Assembly (NCBI GenBank): GCA_036172665.1
Contig: CM069874.1
Location: forward strand, 26,743,946 to 26,807,945
DNA from: Prosopocoilus inquinatus
Lineage: Eukaryota; Arthropoda; Insecta; Coleoptera; Lucanidae
Direction of reading: 5' to 3'
Length of the DNA stretch: 64,000 bases
Below are positions 57,623 through 64,000 of the stretch, in pieces. Every line of letters begins with the position of its first letter. Position 1 is the stretch's first letter. The notes under the pieces were generated by a model, which saw only the letters and a program-made list of their open reading frames with translations, did no database searches and had not been told where the DNA came from. The translations under genes and the position numbers were made by a program.

Positions 57623-57848
57623 GGTGGCAAAAGGCAATCGAAGTTTATTCATAAATAAAGGGAAACCAAACGGAAACTGAGGGGTTGAGCAGCAGCAAAG
57701 TGATGCTTGAACTTACTGGAAGATCTGCAGACCATGCCTTCCAGATGTGGCTGCCAAAGCAGGCTCTCTTCGTTTCTTTTGCTGGCTGTTCTAACGTCTA
57801 TTGATGCAGGGCCGAGATACAGCTCTCGCATAGTCGAAATTCAAACAG
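57623..57848 (+). CDS. Neuroligin, signal-peptide exon (5' UTR plus first 38 codons)
   Basis: The exon starts after TTTTTATTGCAG. ATG at 57734 has A at -3, and its frame is closed upstream by TGA at 57701-57703. The protein starts MPSRCGCQSRLSSFLLLAVL, then TSIDAGPRYSSRIVEIQT: basic N-terminus, hydrophobic core and a likely signal cleavage after IDA, as expected for a type I membrane protein. The coding part ends in phase 1 with G at 57848, followed by the donor GTTGGT. Joined to the acceptor at 61571, the split codon becomes GGT (Gly), giving EIQT-G-AIRGIILEL, which is how insect neuroligins and cholinesterase-like proteins run from signal peptide into the esterase fold. The donor is not the best consensus. 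An out-of-frame upstream ATG lies at 57703. Confidence 0.8.
57703..57804 (+). other. Upstream ORF overlapping the neuroligin start
   Basis: ATG at 57703 opens a 33-codon frame (+1 relative to the main frame) that ends at TGA 57802-57804, beyond the main ATG at 57734. G at -3 gives it a usable context. If this exon is used as drawn, ribosomes must leaky-scan past it, which would lower neuroligin translation. Confidence 0.6.
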
Positions 57849-58349
57849 GTTGGTTTTTTTCTAAGACATTTTCATATGAAATGTTTTAGTTTTTATTTCA
57901 GAGTATCCGTTTTACTAATGGATGCTCTCAAAACACGTACTTTGCTTGCGGTACGGCAGACAGTAATTCCAGTGGATTATTTCTAAATTAGTTGTATTAC
58001 ATTGCAAATTACAAATTAATCGCATTACTTGATGTGATGAGTCTTTTGTATATCGCATACGAATTGTGTTGCATCTAGCAAGCACGTCACAACAAGCATA
58101 ACATGAACAGGTGCGAGGCATTAACCATTGTACTTAGTTGCACTAATCATGTCGGCGATTTCTATTTGGGTGCACATTTCCAGACCTCCGCATATAAAAT
58201 GCGATACTGTCAATGTAAGCTCTACCTTGTTTAAGACAAAAGATTTGATACGTTGCAAAAATATTTTACATGAAAATTTAAAACATCTACAAAACAACAG
58301 GACGGTTTAAGAGCTTAGAGACTGCTCTATGAAAATAGGTTTTTCCCTA

Positions 58350-58755
58350 CGACTACGATTTCGGGGTTCGCAAATAATTCTCCTCCACTAATTTCAAACA
58401 TTTTAATAAAACTTTAGCTCAATACGGCATAAATTATTTGAATAATAACTTACAACACTTATCTTAATAAATAACTACAATATTTCACCGATTATGTCGC
58501 CCAAGATACTCGCTAAATATAAACTGTTCAAATTGCGAGATTATTAAGTATCCAGTACCTGCGTTACTAAAAACGCCTGGAACGCCATGGAACTATCCCG
58601 ATTTCTCTAGAATATTCCGGAGAAATGGCGTGCTTTCTCGAGAATCCGTAACACTTGCTTCCGTCCGTGTTTCCGTCAAAACGCGAAAGAGTCAACTGAC
58701 CAATAGACGGCGCTTCTCGTCTGAATAGAAAATTTTTTAGCGTCCAGCTGTAACA
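58350..58755 (-). mobile_element. Diverged solo LTR related to the gypsy element
   Basis: The inverse begins TGTTACAGCTGG (58755) and ends near ATTTGCGAACCCCGAAATCGTA (58350), matching the 3' end of the LTR at 51998 (TTTGCGAACCCCGAAGTCGTA) and the block TTTTATTAAAATGTTTGAA more weakly. The body differs, so this is a sister family. The last few bases at the 3' end are altered (TACGACTACG), and no target duplication was found. Confidence 0.6.
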
Positions 58756-60139
58756 AAATCTCGAGAAGAGTAGTAGAGAAAACCCTAGTTTGAATATTGA
58801 GTATTTAATATTTATGAAACCGCAAAACTATGTCGCGGTGCAGGGTATAACTGAGTGCTTGTAGAAAGTAATTTCACCTAAGTTGTCATTTTCAGGTTCA
58901 AAAGAGCAATGCATATTACATTGAATTTTTGAAAAGCTAAAATGGATGTTACCTTGATTCCTTAAAAATAAGCAACCTAATAAAGGTTTTAAGCACCAAC
59001 ATTAGATTTAAAAATGTTGCTGATAAATTCGTTCCGGATATATTGCATAACCTTTTGTCTACATTTCCGTTACTAATTCTTTTTAATTTTGTACTTTAAA
59101 CATTATCCGCCATACCTTTCTTTTCTAGCTTATGAATTTTGGTTGATTCTTCTAGTTCATAATCTACGTTTCGTACCTTAACTATACCGGGTATCCACCA
59201 AGTGTGGCTTTCATCTCTAGCACCCATCTTAGTCCTTGGATCATTTTTATAATTTGTACTTACGTCGTTTGTACCGTACCTATTGAAGGTTTTAGTTTTC
59301 TTTTTGGTTACCTACATTTAATTTACATATATTTGTAATTTCATTATTTTATTTATTCCTATTATTATTTATTATTCCATGTATGTTACTTTTGTAATTC
59401 CGTGCTGCTGTTAAGGAATATTTTATTTAAAAGCTGTAAGGCTGCAAAAAGTGACCCCACAACTTAGGTTACGGTCGATAATAAAGTGCAACGGAAGTAA
59501 ACTCCTATGCTTGCCAGCTCACTGAAGATGAGAGGTGGATTTTAGATGTTAAATAAATAAAGCGCCAGGGCAAACTGTTTTAAGACAAAAGAGAAGAATT
59601 GGCAAAACAGCAGTTTCCGCACTACTTTACAAATCGCACTTAACTCGTCTTGATTCGTTAAAGGCATTACGCGGAAGAATATTGTAAAGAAAACACTGCT
59701 TACTCAATTGACATTTTTTGATTAATTCTGAATCAAAAATACTGCTGTTTGCAAGTAACTACAAAACTGGACCAAAATAACGACCATCACATACATATAA
59801 TTCCAAGAAGAACAAAAGGTTAAAAAAACAATGAAAGAGAGAAAGCGCCATTAATTGCAAGGTCAACTAATTAGTTGAGATTTATAATTTTACCAACAAA
59901 ATATTTTGTAGTAGTAAATATTTCACTTTAGACAGCCAAAAGGCGCACCAGGCCGCATAAACGAATTCTCACTTAATATTTTTTTTTTTGGGTAGGAGAA
60001 GATATGACTCACTACAATTTTCGGAGTTCTTTATTTTGAACACGACTAGTTTCAGGTGTTAAAGTGTTCGCTCAGAAAGTGCTCCGAAGCACGTGGTTGA
60101 TGCTTTGAAACAATTTCTGCTACCAAAATCATAAGATGT

Positions 60140-60242
60140 TGTGGGCGTCAATTGTTACGTGTTGGCCCAATTGTTACGTTGGGCCAATTGTTACGAGATG
60201 TCACGTTGGGCGTTAGTTGTTGTTGGGCGTTAGTGTGGCCAA
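60140..60242. repeat. Short tandem-like cluster of AATTGTTACG and TTGGGC words
   Basis: CAATTGTTACG occurs three times and GTTGGGC four times within 100 bp, in alternating order. On the - strand the words (CGTAACAATTGG, GCCCAACGTAAC) look like repeated junctions of an LTR end with a primer-binding site of the TGGCGCCCAACG type. It may be a degenerate LTR boundary; the rest of such an element is not visible. Confidence 0.45.
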
Positions 60243-61571
60243 AAAAATTATTCTGATTCGGGGCGATAAAGGTTACACGCATAACTGAGGTACATATAAC
60301 AAGGCAGGGCAGTTCTTACCTGCGAACCCGGATTCCCTATAATTGAATTATTGACGTCGCAGAGGGACACAACGTGATACCAGCGGCGAGGTTTAAAGTC
60401 GGAGAGGGTCATGGAGAAATAAGAGGAAATCCACAAAAGTAGTATATTAAATACTAAGTTACCGGTTGGCGCCAACTGGAGTGTACAATACCATGGTATC
60501 TACCATACGTCCGACCAAAAATTATCTCCAGTTTTAAGAAATGGCGGATGTGTCCAAGACAACAACTCAGTGCACGAAATAAAATATCAAGTAAAGCGTT
60601 AACGTTAACCTTTACTTGAGTTTGGTTCGAGTGTAACTTAAAATTCAAATTGATCGTAAATATTTCAAAATTACGAACTGGTAGGCACATTCGGAAATTT
60701 TGTTTTGTTTCACAAAAGTCAGTATTCCGGGATGTGCGCTATGTAATGGTCATCCAATGCGGAAGGAATAAATCAGAAAATGGTTACCTCCTGCGGTAGG
60801 GCCTAGGATGTGAGTTGTCAAGCGAATCACAAAAATGATTCGAGGGTCCTCTTCGAGAGTCGACAACAGCCTTCGGAGTAAACATCTATTCGTAAGATGA
60901 GAATATGGTCCAATGTTTATACTTAATTTCACTTAATTTGTAACAAATTCTTTTTTATATGTACTACACAAAGAGTTCGCTAAGAACTGCTCCAAACTCA
61001 GGAAAAAATGGCTCAAATCACGTAAGGGAAACGAAAGTGACATATGAACGAATCGGGGTTGTTAACGGTGGTAAACAAGTAATGCGAGAGTTTGAGTGAA
61101 ACAGAATTATCATTTGTCTACCATTTGTTAGTAACGATTTGTTTATGGCCAAAATGATGCAATATGAGTTGCCACGATTGTGCAATATTGTGAAATCGTT
61201 AGAAAAAACGTATTATTAAGGTTTTTATTATGGGGAAACCATTATCATTTATTAACATTTTAATTTAGGTTCAGGTGGATTTCCAAGAATTTGGAAGGTT
61301 TGATTTTAAACAGCTCTAATTATTGCTATAGGGAACATAATAACTATTACATTTATGAATACAATAAATTAATAATTGCAAGTCACTATCCATTGCAGTG
61401 ACAAGACAATTGTTGTCATTATTTTCATGATTTTGTCCGGAGTGTCACAAATTATGATTTCTGAGCTTTCTTTTTCTTTTTGTTTTAATTCTTTGATAAC
61501 CAAAATAAAACTTTTTTCTTCAATTTATCACTCTTAGAAATTAAATATGTAATCCCTTCATTGTGTTTCAG

Positions 61572-61892
61572 GTGCTATTCGCGGTATCATTTTGGAATTG
61601 AACTCCAGACATCTTGAACCTGTAGAAGTGTTCCGTGGAGTGCCGTACGCAGCGCCTCCTGTAGGTCCGCTCAGATTTCGTCCTCCACAACCCCCAATTT
61701 CGTGGCCGGGCACGCGACTCGCTGACGCATTTGGGGGAGTGTGTCCCCAAAAATACCCAGACGTTTCGAATAAAACCGCCGCGTTACTTCACATGCCCAA
61801 AGGACGTTATCACTATCTAAAAAAGTTGGTACCTTTATTGGTTAACCAATCCGAGGATTGCCTTTTTCTAAACATCTACGTTCCAGGAAGTG
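61572..61892 (+). CDS. Neuroligin, second coding exon (start of the esterase-like domain)
   Basis: A 321-bp exon (107 codons, phase 1 at both ends) between TTTCAG and the donor GTAAGT at 61893. The translation contains AIRGIILELNSRHLEPVEVF, then RGVPYAAPPVGPLRFRPPQP, the N-terminal signature of the carboxylesterase/cholinesterase fold. Near the end comes LLVNQSEDCLFLNIYVPGS, the second esterase signature (EDCLxLN), whose Cys forms the first disulfide. HMPKGRYHYLKKLVPLL just before it is characteristic of insect neuroligins and separates it from catalytic esterases. Two N-glycosylation sites are visible (NKT and NQS). Neuroligins are postsynaptic adhesion proteins that bind neurexin and lack esterase activity. 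The catalytic-triad region lies in later exons outside the window, so loss of the serine cannot be checked here. Which neuroligin paralogue this is cannot be decided. Confidence 0.93.
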
Positions 61893-64000
61893 GTAAGTAA
61901 ACATATTTAATGCAATTTTCTTTTGATACATATTAAGTGAAAATGATTCAATAAAAATATACTTGCTGATGTAGGAAACTGTTGCTTTTGCTTTGGGATT
62001 ATTAAAAATTAAGAAAAAATATAGATATTAAAAAACAAGATGTAATTAAATAGTAGTTAATAAGACATTTGGATAAATGTTACAACCCGAGTTCATAACA
62101 AGATATGTATATACAGTCGGCGAGAACCCTTCATTCCTCTTTAACGAACCCGCTAAACTTGCAAACTTACGGAGAACTACACGAATTCACGACTACATAC
62201 ATCGTTTGAAACTTGCTATGTAGACGTTAACTTAATAGATGACCTTATTACATAAGTTTACGACCCTTCTTGCGCGTTTTGATCAGCCAATCCTCTTTTT
62301 AGGAGCTCGCACGTTGTATAAATGATTCATACATGCACTACCCTTCACATTTCGCCCTTATTTATGTTGTTACAAAACACGGTACACTTCAAACTAATAT
62401 GAAATTTGTTTTCTAAAGATCTAGAGCATCGTTTCTCAACCCGATGGTCGCGATTGGATATATGGATACGTTTTAGTCGGTTACAAAAAATAAACCTCCT
62501 AAGAAACCTTTTCTTAGTGAATCAAAAACAAATGTTGACAAAACATATACCATGCATATTTTTTTATTTGTAGGTACTATGAATACTTTTATAAAAAGTC
62601 AATGCATTGTATATGTATAGTTGATTGCCTATAAATTGCAGTAAAACAATGCGGTGACAAGTTTTTTTTTTTATAAAAAGTATACACAGTTGCTATATAT
62701 ACAAATAAAAAAAACTCGCGGTTGAGTAGCTTCTTCGATTGTATATTGAAAGTGCGGCTTTCGCAATATATTTATTAGAGCGTTGAAACCAATTGCAATA
62801 CATTTAGATTTTTAATTTCATTTGATAATCGTTTTATCAATTGGTGAATGGAAACAAATAATTCCATTATTGTAAATAATTTGTTATCTGGCCTCGTCCG
62901 TGAAACGCGGTTGTTTGTTAACCGCGTATATATTTAGTTAAGCTATTATTGATAGTTTATAATAACATGAAAAAAATATATTACCGACCACCCATAAAAT
63001 AAACTCAGCGTTTGTTGCTATAAATAAAAATTAAAAAGAAAACTTATGGTATAGTGTAAAAATGTTTAGAGCTGGGCTTGAAAAAAGCAAGGAAATAACA
63101 AAATGAAGCATATTGCAGCGTTATTGTTATTTTTCGTACAACAATTTTTGTTTATAAAAACGCATATAAATTTTTGTTAACATGAAACTCTTATAGGTCC
63201 AGGGTCGTGACCTTTTTGTTTGTTGTTTATAACAATCGTTTGGGTTCTTTTCTAATTGTTATAAATAAAAGCTCAACTATAATTTTGAATTAAATTCAGA
63301 ACAAATTAAAATCGTTTATTTTCTTCTATGGGTTTACTTAATATTTTTTTTTTGATTTTGCAACAATAAATGAAATGTATTTCTTTATTTTAAACGGATT
63401 ATAACAAACTAAGTTCTTGCTATAGAGTTATTAACTGTTTGATATTTATTTTTGTGATACTGATACGCTAGCTTTCCTTTAAGTGTTTATTACTTGTCTT
63501 GACATTTTACGTTGAATTTATATGAACAATCTTTTTTAAAATTGATAAGTTGCTAAATAGTTCCCGACGTTATGTTAATATTTTTGTTCATCTTACGACT
63601 TTTGTCCCATCTGCACTTTATTATTAGTGTACACGCACGCACACGTTCATAAATTTAATTCATTTCGACACTATACTTCCGTTTTTAATTGACTTTTTTG
63701 ATGACACCCGACGTTATCTTTGCTGGTATTTTGTGTCTTCTTCGCTTCATCCCCTTTATGTAGATCATACAAGAAAAACATCTCCCTCTCGTTTTCTCCT
63801 TAGAGCGCGTCATTCCCAATTTCTACTAAACACTTTTTTGCTAAATGTGTTTTATTGCTTTTCACAAAAAAACTATTTCCTTATTACTGTTGCTACCGAC
63901 TTATGTAATATTTTACAATTTTCCTAAATATATTCTCTTTACGGATATTAAACAATGATCTCCGTACATATTTTGTTTTGTTTCCACGAATGTGTTTCTC
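61893..64000 (+). other. Neuroligin intron, continuing beyond the window
   Basis: Starts with a strong donor (GTAAGTAA). AT-rich with several poly-T tracts. No exon, RNA gene or element is recognised in the 2.1 kb shown. Confidence 0.6.

Larger units (their letters stand above)
57849..61571 (+). other. Neuroligin intron (first coding intron, 3723 bp)
   Basis: GT at 57849-57850 and AG at 61570-61571 bound it, phase 1. It contains a diverged antisense solo LTR (58350-58755) and a short repeat cluster (about 60140-60240). The rest (58756-60130 and 60240-61560) holds no recognised feature. The acceptor is preceded by a pyrimidine-rich stretch (TTGTGTTTCAG). Confidence 0.75.

Noticed and set aside
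1..64000. Search by eye for tRNA or rRNA genes, CRISPR arrays and bacterial-type operons
   Set aside because: None found. The window is eukaryotic and no cloverleaf or array pattern stood out, although a covariance-model scan could still reveal a tRNA missed by eye.

Overview
The window looks like a piece of an insect nuclear genome, probably a beetle, although order-level placement is only a guess. It is AT-rich and intron-rich, and repeats dominate it. The only host gene I can support is a neuroligin (cholinesterase-like synaptic adhesion protein) on the + strand near the right end. Its signal-peptide exon lies at 57623..57848 and its next coding exon at 61572..61892. Both have consensus splice sites and matching phase-1 junctions that join through a glycine codon. 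The gene continues beyond the window. A 3' splice site immediately before the signal-peptide exon implies at least one more 5' UTR exon further left, so some or most of the first 57 kb may be a long 5' intron. I could not locate that exon.

Layout. 1-2.3 kb: plain AT-rich DNA. 2.3-5.9 kb: remnants of Penelope-like elements, namely hammerhead-bearing ends and a GIY-YIG endonuclease tail, with a nested hammerhead 'retrozyme-like' insertion at 3722..4333. 8.2-9.5 kb: a dead Tc1-like transposase gene split by a 224-bp hAT-type MITE. 11.2-13.5 kb: a long foldback with a second retrozyme-like copy at its centre. 15.6-18.6 kb: a 3-kb foldback carrying two nested MITEs. 19.5-21.2 kb: an unassigned, relatively GC-rich, stop-poor block. 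22.5-23.5 kb: an inverted repeat. 25.6-26.3 kb: a palindromic hammerhead element and one arm of another repeat family, which recurs as a full foldback at 29.9-31.8 kb. 33.6 kb: another hammerhead-like motif. 36.5 kb: a probable solo LTR. 38.6 kb: a 41-bp minisatellite. 41.5-42.9 kb: a broken LINE reverse transcriptase. 42.9 kb: an LTR fragment. 43.4, 44.4, 48.3 and 50.0 kb: inverted-repeat DNA elements. 51.6-57.2 kb: a complete-length but multiply frameshifted Ty3/gypsy LTR retrotransposon. 57.6-64 kb: the start of the neuroligin coding region with a related, diverged solo LTR in its first coding intron.

The most interesting signal is the set of hammerhead ribozyme motifs. Four copies belong to a 311-bp unit that occurs in head-to-tail and head-to-head arrangements. 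They have a seven-pair stem I, a CUGAAGA core, a five-pair stem II, a GAA core and a palindromic ACAGCUGU stem III followed by the cleavable C. Both insertions are flanked by 12-bp target-site duplications and have the same two outer ends. This is what one expects from a small circular, self-cleaving RNA copied back into DNA (a metazoan non-autonomous retrozyme), probably by Penelope-type machinery. Further hammerhead-like motifs of at least three other sequence types sit in other palindromic repeats of the same window.

All calls come from reading the sequence by eye. No similarity search, folding program or splice predictor was run. Element boundaries without stated target duplications are approximate.
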